Part shown: piece by piece, positions 33,057-40,640 of the stretch
Layout: each line of letters begins with the position of its first letter
Numbering within the stretch: position 1 is the first letter of the stretch
DNA from: JBKPNZ01 sp046732895
Lineage (GTDB): Bacteria; Actinomycetota; Thermoleophilia; Solirubrobacterales; 70-9
Assembly (NCBI GenBank): GCA_046732895.1
Contig: JBKPNZ010000019.1
Span: forward strand, 22,947 to 86,946
Direction: 5' to 3'
Length of the DNA: 64,000 nt
Program-made: the position numbers and the translations under genes
The notes under the pieces: model-generated
Seen by the model: only the letters and a program-made list of their open reading frames with translations
Told to the model about the DNA's origin: nothing
The model's database searches: none

Positions 33057-34058
33057 GTGACCGGCGTGGACGGAGAGTTCGAGCTGATCGCGAGGTTGCG
33101 TGGGCGTCTTGGGGTGCCCCCGGATGGCGGGCGGGGCGGGAACATCGAAGTCGCGAGCGGCGACGACGCCGCAGTGACGGTGCCGGCCGGCGCAACCGCG
33201 ACGTCGGTCGACATGCTGATCGAGGGAGTGCACTTCCGCCGCGACACCGCCCCCCTGCGCTCGATCGGCCACAAGGCGCTTGCAGCGGGCCTCTCGGACC
33301 TCGCGGCGATGGGCGCCGCGCCGGGCGAGGCCTACGTCCAGCTCGGCATTCCCGAGGACATTGACGAGGCGGGCTGCCTCGAGCTCGCCGACGGCCTCGC
33401 CGCGGTGGCGAACGACCATGGCGTCGCGGTGCTCGGCGGTGACGTCTCCAGAGCGCCGGCTCTCATCCTGGCGGTGACGGTGGTGGGCCACGCCGAGGCG
33501 CCGGGCGAGCTCGTGCGGCGCTCCGGCGCGCGTCCGGGGGACGTGGTCTGCGTCACCGGCGAGCTCGGGGGAGCGGCCGCCGGCCTGCTGCTGGTTGAGC
33601 GGCCCGCGCTCGGCAACGACCTCGACCCTGCCGTTGTCGACGGCCTGCGCCGCCGCCAGCTCCAGCCGCAGCCCAGGCTCGATACAGGCCGGGCCCTCGC
33701 CGGAGCCGGCGCTACGGCGATGGTCGACATCAGCGACGGAGTCGGCACCGATGCCGGGCACATCGCAACGGCGAGCGACGTCCGCGTCGAGTTGGACGTC
33801 GAGCGCCTGCCGCTGGCGGAGGGGGTGTCGCAGGTCGCCGATGCGGCCGGCGTCGATCCGCTCGAGCTCGCTTCAGGCGGGGAGGACTACGAGTTGTTGG
33901 TCACGCTGGAGCCGCCGCGGGTTGCGGCGGCGGTGGCGGCCGTCTCCGAGCTCACACGAATCGGTCGCGTGATTCCCGGTGCTGGCGCCCTGTTTCGCCA
34001 CGCCGATGGAACCGAGAGCGCGCCCCTTGGTTTCGATCAGCTTCAGAGCCCTCGATGA
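33057..34058 (+). CDS. thiL: Thiamine-monophosphate kinase
   Basis: Phosphorylates thiamine monophosphate to thiamine diphosphate. The 333-residue product has the family signatures GEFELIARLRGRLG, ASGDDAAVTVP, SVDMLIEGVHFRRDTAPLRSIGHKALAAGLSDLAAMGA, VLGGDVSRAPALILAVTVVG, TAMVDISDGVGTDAGHIA and SGGEDYELLVTL. GTG 33057 is the best start by homology; AGAGG lies just upstream. GTG 33066 is an alternative. Its last 107 bases are overlapped on the other strand by a FlgM-like gene. Confidence 0.92.
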   Translation: MTGVDGEFELIARLRGRLGVPPDGGRGGNIEVASGDDAAVTVPAGATATSVDMLIEGVHFRRDTAPLRSIGHKALAAGLSDLAAMGAAPGEAYVQLGIPEDIDEAGCLELADGLAAVANDHGVAVLGGDVSRAPALILAVTVVGHAEAPGELVRRSGARPGDVVCVTGELGGAAAGLLLVERPALGNDLDPAVVDGLRRRQLQPQPRLDTGRALAGAGATAMVDISDGVGTDAGHIATASDVRVELDVERLPLAEGVSQVADAAGVDPLELASGGEDYELLVTLEPPRVAAAVAAVSELTRIGRVIPGAGALFRHADGTESAPLGFDQLQSPR

Positions 34059-34224
34059 GCTGACTGCGGACGGTTCTGACCAGCCGCATCTTCTCGAAGA
34101 TCTCATCGGCAACGAGGCTTGCATCTACGGTGTAGTCGTGCATGGTGACCTGGCGCTTCAGCTCTGCCAATCTCGCGTTTTCCCTTGAGGTGTTCAGTGC
34201 CTGTCCCGTGGTAAAGGACGCCAT
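33952..34224 (-). CDS. FlgM-like small protein
   Basis: A 90-residue protein whose centre, RLAELKRQVTMHDYTVDASLVADEIFEKM, resembles the anti-sigma-28 FlgM core (a helix, a short Tyr-x-Val-Asp turn, a second helix). ATG 34224 has GGAGG six bases upstream and is preferred over ATG 34242. The C-terminal 35 residues are antisense to the end of thiL and look low in information. No flagellar genes are in the window, so an anti-sigma role is only suggested by fold. Base composition is visibly lower in GC than the neighbours. Confidence 0.55.
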   Translation of the reverse strand: MASFTTGQALNTSRENARLAELKRQVTMHDYTVDASLVADEIFEKMRLVRTVRSQLIEGSEADRNQGARSRFHRRGETGRQHRESRDRFV

Positions 34225-34292
34225 AGCATCCTCCGGCCCATTCATCGGCGCGAGTCGAGAACGAGTCGATAGGACTTGCGTCCATGCGTGCA

Positions 34293-36008
34293 TCATCTTG
34301 CCCCCGTCTCCTCTGGGGGTACGCCCCTATTACCCCCAGGCCCTCGACCTGAACCCGCAACTGAGCCGCTGGCAACGATCAGCCCAAGCGCGGCGCTGGC
34401 GACGAGGGACAGCGACGCACACGTGAGGGCGCCGATCTGGCCGTCGGCGACGATCAGGGTCGCGTCCCAGATGCCGGCCCCGATCGCAGCGGCCGCGGTC
34501 GCGATCGCCGCCCCCAAGGGGACTGCCGCGACGAGGAGCGCGAGGGCGGAGCCAATGCGTCCAACCGGGCGGGCGGCGGCGGGAAGCCAGGCGTGGCAGA
34601 GCGGCACCAGGAGGAGGCCCAGGAATGGGTTCGTGAACCAGGCGATCAGCGAAGACGCGAACAGCATCAGCCCGGTCGCCGGAACGAGCGCTTGGCGGCG
34701 CGTGGCGCGCGGCGGCCTGGCCACGCCGAGCACGAGGTAGCCACCGACGACGACCGCGGCGAGGACCACCAGTGCCAGCAGTTCGGTGAAGCCGATTCCG
34801 TAGAGGGCGGGATCGAAGGGGAAGGCGGGGAGGGGCACGAGCCCGATCAGCGCCATGAGGTAGAGCAGGACGAGGGCCGCGAGCGGCGGGGCCGCGAGCG
34901 AGCCGGCCCACAGCATCGCCCTGGACGAGCCCGCCGCATCGCGCGAGGCGCGCGCAAGGGCATCGGCGGCGGCGACGCCCGCCGGGAGCAGCAGCGTCAG
35001 GGCAAGGAACGCGAGCGACCCGCCCGGCAGGACATTGCTTCCAACGACGATGTAGGAATCGGGCCCGCTCTTCGGGGGCGCCGGGCTTCCGTCAAGTGCC
35101 AGGACCGTTGCCAGCGCGGCGCGCCCGAAGTCGGCCACTGCCGTGGGGGAGAGGTCGTCGATCGTGTCGTTCGCGGCCGGTAGGGGCTTCTCGCCGGCCG
35201 ACGAGACGGCAACCGCTTCGATCCCCTGGTCGATCAGCACGGCCTGCTCGCCGAGCCCGGATGGAAACGCAAGGCGCGCCAACTGCGTGAAGGAGCTCTC
35301 CTCGGTGGACGGCTTCCCTACCGCGATGTCGATCTCGTGACCAGCCGTTCCCGACAGCTGCAGGGACGTTCGGTTGGAGCCGACCGACGACGTCACCAGG
35401 AACGGCTGCCCTGGGTCGGCGGCCCCGGGTTGCGAGACGACCAGCGTGGACTCGATCGAGTCGCGGTTCTCATAGTTCTCGATGAAGTTGCGCGCACCGC
35501 TCGCGCCGTCGGCGCCCCCATCGGTGGACACAACCACGATCGTCCGGTCGTGATCGGTTGCGGCGAGAGCCCGCGCCAGCTCGATCAGGACTCCCGTCGC
35601 CGCTGCGCTCGAGGCCGCCCCCGGTTCGGTTGCCGAATCGCGAGCGGCGCAGATCACGATGGTCGAGTCCGTCTCGCCCGGGAGCGTCAGGATGACGTTG
35701 CGAAGGGAGACGTCCTCGTCGCTGTAGTTCGAGTCGTAGTTCTGCTCGGAGACCGTGCCGCTCGGGATCTCGGAGAAGCGGCGCTCGACCAGGTCGCCGA
35801 CGGCGGCGTCACCATCGGACCCGGGCGGACGGGAGGGCGCCCGGGTGGCGATCTGGCGCGCCGTCGAGACGGCCTCCCTTGCCTGAAGGACCGAGGGTGC
35901 GAGCCCCGATGAGATCGGCTCGGGCACTCCGTCGAGCGAAAACGCCACGATCACCAGCGCCACGAGGGCTGGCAGAAAGGCGGCTCGGTAGAGGCGGAAG
36001 TCGACCAT
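34293..36008 (-). CDS. M28-fold membrane protein lacking the zinc ligands (pseudo-peptidase)
   Basis: A 571-residue protein. One membrane anchor (about 8-26) leads to an extracytoplasmic M28 aminopeptidase-like domain (about 45-290): SRPPGSDGDAAVGDLVERRF, LRNVILTLPGE, GVLIELARALAATDHDRTIVVV, GARNFIENY. About seven helices follow (310-560). The metal-binding positions are altered. The HxD motif reads Ala122-Arg-Asp124, the bridging Asp region reads GAASSAAATG, and the Glu-Glu pair reads Gly-Ala. It should bind no catalytic zinc. ATG 36008 is preferred to a TTG at 36026. It is divergent from the two-component operon. Confidence 0.75.
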   Translation of the reverse strand: MVDFRLYRAAFLPALVALVIVAFSLDGVPEPISSGLAPSVLQAREAVSTARQIATRAPSRPPGSDGDAAVGDLVERRFSEIPSGTVSEQNYDSNYSDEDVSLRNVILTLPGETDSTIVICAARDSATEPGAASSAAATGVLIELARALAATDHDRTIVVVSTDGGADGASGARNFIENYENRDSIESTLVVSQPGAADPGQPFLVTSSVGSNRTSLQLSGTAGHEIDIAVGKPSTEESSFTQLARLAFPSGLGEQAVLIDQGIEAVAVSSAGEKPLPAANDTIDDLSPTAVADFGRAALATVLALDGSPAPPKSGPDSYIVVGSNVLPGGSLAFLALTLLLPAGVAAADALARASRDAAGSSRAMLWAGSLAAPPLAALVLLYLMALIGLVPLPAFPFDPALYGIGFTELLALVVLAAVVVGGYLVLGVARPPRATRRQALVPATGLMLFASSLIAWFTNPFLGLLLVPLCHAWLPAAARPVGRIGSALALLVAAVPLGAAIATAAAAIGAGIWDATLIVADGQIGALTCASLSLVASAALGLIVASGSVAGSGRGPGGNRGVPPEETGAR

Positions 36009-36046
36009 GGGCGGGGAATCCTGCAAGAACGAGAAGTGCGCGGGGT

Positions 36047-36052
36047 TACGCT
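36047..36052 (+). promoter_or_regulatory. Probable -10 box of a leaderless promoter for the response regulator
   Basis: TACGCT lies six bases before the ATG at 36059. No ribosome binding site intervenes. Confidence 0.45.
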
Positions 36053-36058
36053 TGACGC

Positions 36059-36763
36059 ATGTCGGAAGGATCCGCCCGCATCCTGCTCGTCGATGACGAG
36101 CAGGCGATCCAGACGCTACTCACCTATCCACTTCGTAAGGACGGTTACGAGGTGATTGCCGCCCACGATGGGCGCGAGGCGCTCGATCGATTCGGCGAGG
36201 GGAAGTTCGACCTCGTCGTGCTGGACATCATGATGCCGAAGCTCGACGGGATTGAGGTCTGCCGCCGCCTCCGAGCCCGCAGCCAGGTGCCGATCATCAT
36301 GCTCACGGCCAAGGACGACGAGATCGACAAGGTCCTCGGACTCGAGATGGGCGCCGACGACTACATCACCAAGCCCTTCTCCGTCCGCGAATTCCGCAGC
36401 CGGGTGCGTGCTGCTCTGCGTCGGGCCGAGATGCGCCGGGGGGAGCCGGTCGCCCAGGAGCCGATCACCGCAGGCGACGTCCACATCGACTTCGAGCGAC
36501 GCGCCGTGACGGTGCGCTCAGAGCCGGTGCGGCTCACCTACGTGGAGTTCGAGATCCTCGCCGCTCTGGCGCGGGCGCCCGGCCGGGTGATGACCCGTGA
36601 CGCGCTGCTGGAGCGCATCTGGGGCGATTCGGCCTACCGCGATCCCCGCACGATCGACGTTCACATCCGGCATCTCCGCGAGAAGGTCGAGGCCGATCCG
36701 CGCAGCCCCGAGTACCTGTTCACGGTGCGCGGGGTCGGCTACCGCTTTCGCGACCGCGAATGA
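36059..36763 (+). CDS. OmpR-family response regulator
   Basis: A 234-residue two-domain regulator. The receiver (residues 7-120) has the acidic pair in LLVDDEQ, phospho-acceptor Asp56 in LVVLDIMMPKLDG, Thr in IIMLTAKDDE and Lys in DDYITKPF. The winged-helix output domain (about 135-232) has LTYVEFEILAALARAPGRVMTRDALLERIWG and the wing VEADPRSPEYLFTVRGVGYRF. It is phosphorylated by the kinase encoded next (ATGA overlap at 36760-36763), and with HtrA downstream it probably controls an envelope-stress response. Confidence 0.93.
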   Translation: MSEGSARILLVDDEQAIQTLLTYPLRKDGYEVIAAHDGREALDRFGEGKFDLVVLDIMMPKLDGIEVCRRLRARSQVPIIMLTAKDDEIDKVLGLEMGADDYITKPFSVREFRSRVRAALRRAEMRRGEPVAQEPITAGDVHIDFERRAVTVRSEPVRLTYVEFEILAALARAPGRVMTRDALLERIWGDSAYRDPRTIDVHIRHLREKVEADPRSPEYLFTVRGVGYRFRDRE

Positions 36764-38184
36764 GACTCAACACCGTCCGGAATCGCCTGCTGCTGCTCTT
36801 CTTCGCGATCACGGCGGGGGCCATCGTGTTCGTCTACCTCTACGTCGTGCCGCAGCTGGACTCGAAGCTGACCGCGGAGAAGCTCAGCCGCCTGCAGGCC
36901 GTCGGGACCGAGCAGAGCCACCGGATCGACGCGGCAATGCGCCGCGGCGTCTCGCAGGGCGACCTGCGGCGGATCATCCGGGCGACCTCGCAGAAGACGG
37001 GAGGGCCGGTGACGGTGCTCGGGGTGTCATCTACGGCGTCGGGTTATGAGCCGACCTTCGTCGTCGGAACCTCCGACTTCGAACGGAATGCCGTGGTTCC
37101 GTCCTATCCGGCGGCGGCGAACGCCGTCGCAGGCTCCGTTCCGGTGAGTACCGGTGTCGAGCGGGTCAACGGCGCCCGGATCGGCGAGACTGCGATCCTC
37201 GGCTCGACGGGCGGCCGCCCCCGCTGGGTGACGGTGCTGACGACGCCTCTGGGCGACGTCGACGACAACGTCGCCCTGATCAAGCGCCAGATCCTGATCG
37301 CAGGCGCGATCGCGATCCTGGCCGCGCTCGCTGCAGGCTGGTTTGCCGCGCGCGCACACTCGCGCAGGCTGCGGCGACTCGAGGCCGCGGCGGAGAAGGT
37401 CGCCGAGGGCGACTTCCGCACGCCGATCCCCGTCGACTCGACCGACGAGGTCGGCCAGATCGCTGTGAGCTTCAACGAGATGCAGAGGCGGCTGGCACGC
37501 CTTGACAGCGCCCGCCGCGAGTTCATCGCGAACGCCTCACACGAGCTTCGGACCCCGATCTTCTCGCTGGGCGGGTTCGTCGAGCTCCTCGAGGACGAAG
37601 ACCCCGATCCCGCTGCCCGCGCGGAGTTCGTCCGCACAATGCGAGGACAGATCGACCGGCTCACGAAGCTGGCAACCGACCTGCTGGATCTGTCCAAGCT
37701 CGACGCCGACGCGATGGAGATCAAGCCGCGCGCCGTTGACCTCGAGGGGATCGTCGCTGGAGTCGCCGAGGAGTTCGGGCCGGCGGCCGAGCGGCACGGC
37801 TCCGAGCTTCAGCTCGAATCCGGGGGAACCGCAGGAGCGCTCGCCGACTCAGATCGGGTCGCGCAGATCCTCCGTATCCTGATCGACAACGCGCTCACGC
37901 ACACCCCGGAAGGAACTGCGATCACCATCTCCTCAGAGGCCGTCAACGGCACGGCCACCCTGACCGTCACCGACAACGGCCCGGGCATCGACCCCCACGA
38001 CCGCGACCGCGTCTTCGAGCGCTTCTACACGGGCGATGAGCTCGGCGGTTCCGGGCTCGGCCTGGCGATTGCGCGAGAGCTCGCGCTGCGCATGGGCGGC
38101 GAGCTCGGCGTCGCATCGCGCCGCGGCCGCACGCAGTTCACGCTCCACCTTCCGGCGCGCGCCGATTCAGGAGCCCGGACGTGA
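36760..38184 (+). CDS. Sensor histidine kinase (HAMP-HisKA-HATPase)
   Basis: A 474-residue membrane kinase. TM1 is at residues about 8-28 and TM2 at about 170-192, enclosing an extracytoplasmic sensor region of about 140 residues. HAMP is at about 195-245 (VAEGDFRTPIPVDSTDEVGQIAVSFNEMQRRL), HisKA has the H-box NASHELRTPIFSLGGF (His about 260), and HATPase has N-box IDNALTHTPEGTAI, DNGPGIDPHDRDRVFERFYTG and GSGLGLAIAREL. It overlaps the regulator start to stop, and its own stop overlaps htrA (GTGA, 38181-38184). Confidence 0.93.
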   Translation: MRLNTVRNRLLLLFFAITAGAIVFVYLYVVPQLDSKLTAEKLSRLQAVGTEQSHRIDAAMRRGVSQGDLRRIIRATSQKTGGPVTVLGVSSTASGYEPTFVVGTSDFERNAVVPSYPAAANAVAGSVPVSTGVERVNGARIGETAILGSTGGRPRWVTVLTTPLGDVDDNVALIKRQILIAGAIAILAALAAGWFAARAHSRRLRRLEAAAEKVAEGDFRTPIPVDSTDEVGQIAVSFNEMQRRLARLDSARREFIANASHELRTPIFSLGGFVELLEDEDPDPAARAEFVRTMRGQIDRLTKLATDLLDLSKLDADAMEIKPRAVDLEGIVAGVAEEFGPAAERHGSELQLESGGTAGALADSDRVAQILRILIDNALTHTPEGTAITISSEAVNGTATLTVTDNGPGIDPHDRDRVFERFYTGDELGGSGLGLAIARELALRMGGELGVASRRGRTQFTLHLPARADSGART

Positions 38185-39365
38185 GGGCGCCAAGGCGCTG
38201 GGCCGCGGCCCTACTGGCCGCGGCGTCGCTGACCCTCGTCGCATGCGGCGGCTCCGGCGACGATTCGACGACCTCGTCGGCTGACACCGGCGGCGGGAGC
38301 AAGCCTCCCCACGTCGCGATCCAGACGAGCGGCGGCGTCTTCAACCCTGCCGCGATCTACCAGGACGTCTCGCCCGGCGTCGTGACCATCAACGCCACGA
38401 TCCCGGGTCTCGGCGGGGGAATCCTCGGCGGCGGCGGTGCAGGCGTGGCGACCGGCTCGGGCTTCGTCATCTCCGACGACGGCGAGATCGTCACCAATGC
38501 GCATGTGGTCACAGACGCGGAGGCCGGCGGGGGCGGGACGATCCACAAGGCCACCGCGGTCTACGTTCAGTTCGCCGATCGCAACCGGGTGGCCGCCGAC
38601 ATCGTCGGGTTCGATCCCTTCGCGGACGTCGCCCTGCTGAAGGTCGATCCCGACGGACTCGACCTCCAGCCGGTCGAGCTCGGCAACGACGGCAAGATCG
38701 AGGTCGGCGACCCCGTCGCCGCGATCGGCAGCCCGTTCTCCCAGGACCAATCGCTGTCGACCGGAATCGTGTCCGCGACCGACCGGTCCATCGACTCCCT
38801 CACGAACTTCAAGATCGAAGGCGGCATTCAGACCGACGCCGCGATCAATCCCGGCAACTCGGGCGGCCCGCTTCTGGACGCCGACGGCAGGGTCATCGGC
38901 ATCGACCAGCAGATCAATACGAACTCCGGCGGCAACGAGGGCGTCGGCTTCGCCGTGCCGATCGACCTCGCAAAGCGCTCGATCTCCCAGCTCCGGGAGG
39001 ACGGCAAGGTCGAGTACGCGTACATCGGCGTGACCACGACGCCCCTCTATCCCCAACTCGCCGACAGGCTCGGGATCGACACCGACACGGGTGCACTGGT
39101 GACGGACGTCGTCTCGGGGAGCCCTGCAGCCGACGCAGGGATCCAGGGCAAGACCGGGACGATCCGGTTCCAGGGGATCGCGGTGGACACCGGCGGTGAC
39201 GTGATCACGGCCGTTGACGGCCACGAGATCACCGGCGGCTCGGATCTGCCGCGCATCATCTCCCTGCTCGATCCGGGCGACCAGGTGACGCTGGACATCA
39301 TCCGCGACGGCGAGCACAAGCAGGTGGACGTCACGCTCGGCCAGCGTCCCGAGAGCGGTCGCTAG
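38181..39365 (+). CDS. HtrA/DegP-like S1C serine protease, lipoprotein
   Basis: A 394-residue envelope protease. A signal peptide with lipobox LVAC (Cys22) predicts lipid anchoring. The trypsin-like domain (about 55-260) has His in VTNAHVVTD, Asp in DVALLKVD and Ser in INPGNSGGPLLD. One PDZ domain follows (about 275-385: YIGVTTTPLYPQLADRLGID, GDVITAVDGHEITGGSDL). It degrades or refolds misfolded envelope proteins. Being the third gene of an overlapping regulator-kinase-protease operon is the classical layout for envelope-stress control. GTG 38181 start. Confidence 0.92.
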   Translation: MRAPRRWAAALLAAASLTLVACGGSGDDSTTSSADTGGGSKPPHVAIQTSGGVFNPAAIYQDVSPGVVTINATIPGLGGGILGGGGAGVATGSGFVISDDGEIVTNAHVVTDAEAGGGGTIHKATAVYVQFADRNRVAADIVGFDPFADVALLKVDPDGLDLQPVELGNDGKIEVGDPVAAIGSPFSQDQSLSTGIVSATDRSIDSLTNFKIEGGIQTDAAINPGNSGGPLLDADGRVIGIDQQINTNSGGNEGVGFAVPIDLAKRSISQLREDGKVEYAYIGVTTTPLYPQLADRLGIDTDTGALVTDVVSGSPAADAGIQGKTGTIRFQGIAVDTGGDVITAVDGHEITGGSDLPRIISLLDPGDQVTLDIIRDGEHKQVDVTLGQRPESGR

Positions 39366-39384
39366 GCTCAAAGCTCCGCGCCGG

Positions 39385-39390
39385 TATCTT
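39385..39390 (+). promoter_or_regulatory. Probable -10 box of a leaderless promoter for treT
   Basis: TATCTT lies six bases before GTG 39397 with no Shine-Dalgarno between. It gives treT-otsA a promoter of their own after the htrA stop at 39365. Confidence 0.5.
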
Positions 39391-39396
39391 GCCCGG

Positions 39397-40632
39397 GTGC
39401 TTCAGGAGGTCGCTCTCGGCCAGCGCTCGCTGGCGGACTACACCCACATCGCCGGTCGCGGGCTGATCGAGGAGATCCGCGAGCGCGCCAAGGCGCTCGA
39501 GGGCAAGCGAGTTCTCCACGTCAGCGCGACCGCCTTCGGGGGCGGTGTCTCGGAGATCCTCTACACGCTCATCCCGCTGATGACGGACATCGGTCTCGAC
39601 GCTCACTGGCAGGTGATCCTCGGCCGCGAGGAGTTCTTCAACGTCACGAAGCTGATGCACAACTCGCTCCAGGGAGACGAGCAGTCGATCTCCGATCAGC
39701 AGTGGGAGGTGTTCGAGGCCTACAACGCGATGAACGCTCAGGGCCTCGACTCGGACTGGGACGTGATCATCGTCCACGATCCCCAGCCGGCCGGCCTCCG
39801 GGCGAACGCGCTCAAGCACGGCAAGCGGTGGATCTGGCGCTGTCACATCGATCTCTCGGCGCCGAACCCCTCGACCCTCAGTCGTCTGCTGCCGCTCATC
39901 GGCGAGTACGACGCCACCGTCTGGCACATGCAGCAGTACGTGCCGGAGGACATGGATGGGCATGAGGTTGAGATCGTGCCGCCCGCCATCGACCCGCTCT
40001 CGCCGAAGAACATGGCGCTCTCGCCCGACGACGCCGCCTTCGTCTGCGAGCAGTTCGGGATCGACACCGACCGGCCCCTCATCTGCCAGGTCTCGCGCTT
40101 CGACCCGTGGAAGGACCCGATCGGCGTGATCGACGCCTACCGCCGCATTCGCGAGAGCGTCCCCGACGCCCAGCTCGCCCTCGTCGGATCCATGGCGACC
40201 GACGACCCCGAGGGATGGGAGTTCTTCCACCGCACGTTCCGCTACGCGGACGGCGATCCCGACATCAAGATCCTCAACAACCTGAATAACGTGGGCGCGA
40301 TCGAGGTGAACGCCTTTCAGTCCCAAGCGGATGTCTGCATGCAGAAGTCGATCCGGGAGGGGTTCGGCCTGACCGTGACCGAGGCCCTGTGGAAGGCGCG
40401 CCCGACGGTCGCCGGGAACGTCGGTGGCATCCCCCTCCAGATCGAGGACGGGGTCTCCGGATACCTCGTCTCCACGGCGGAGGAGGCGGCGGACCGCGCG
40501 ATCGAGATCCTGAAGGACCCCGAGCTCGCCAAGCGGGTGGGGCGGGCCGGCAAGGAGCGCGCTCGCGAGCGTTTCCTGACGCCGCGGCTCCTGCGCGACT
40601 GGCTGCGGATCTTCGAGGACCTAGAGGTCTGA
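39397..40632 (+). CDS. treT: Trehalose synthase, glycosyltransferring (TreT-type GT4)
   Basis: A 411-residue GT4 glycosyltransferase of the TreT type, which joins NDP-glucose and glucose to trehalose reversibly. It shows RVLHVSATAFGGGVSEILYTLIPLMTDIGLDAHWQV, FFNVTKLMHNSLQG, VIIVHDPQPAGLR, IWRCHIDLS, PAIDPLSPKNM, and the donor-binding C-terminal segment SRFDPWKDPIGVIDAYR to REGFGLTVTEALWKARPTVAGNVGGIPLQI, with the GT4 acidic EFGLTVTE-like motif. GTG 39397 begins the homology. It is followed after eight bases by the GT20 gene. A standing role is osmotic or desiccation protection. Confidence 0.88.
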   Translation: MLQEVALGQRSLADYTHIAGRGLIEEIRERAKALEGKRVLHVSATAFGGGVSEILYTLIPLMTDIGLDAHWQVILGREEFFNVTKLMHNSLQGDEQSISDQQWEVFEAYNAMNAQGLDSDWDVIIVHDPQPAGLRANALKHGKRWIWRCHIDLSAPNPSTLSRLLPLIGEYDATVWHMQQYVPEDMDGHEVEIVPPAIDPLSPKNMALSPDDAAFVCEQFGIDTDRPLICQVSRFDPWKDPIGVIDAYRRIRESVPDAQLALVGSMATDDPEGWEFFHRTFRYADGDPDIKILNNLNNVGAIEVNAFQSQADVCMQKSIREGFGLTVTEALWKARPTVAGNVGGIPLQIEDGVSGYLVSTAEEAADRAIEILKDPELAKRVGRAGKERARERFLTPRLLRDWLRIFEDLEV

Positions 40633-40640
40633 GGGTCGCC

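Noticed and set aside
34313..34339. CTGGGGGTA/TACCCCCAG inverted repeat as a terminator
   Set aside because: It lies inside the last codons of the M28-fold gene and has no T-rich tail on either strand.
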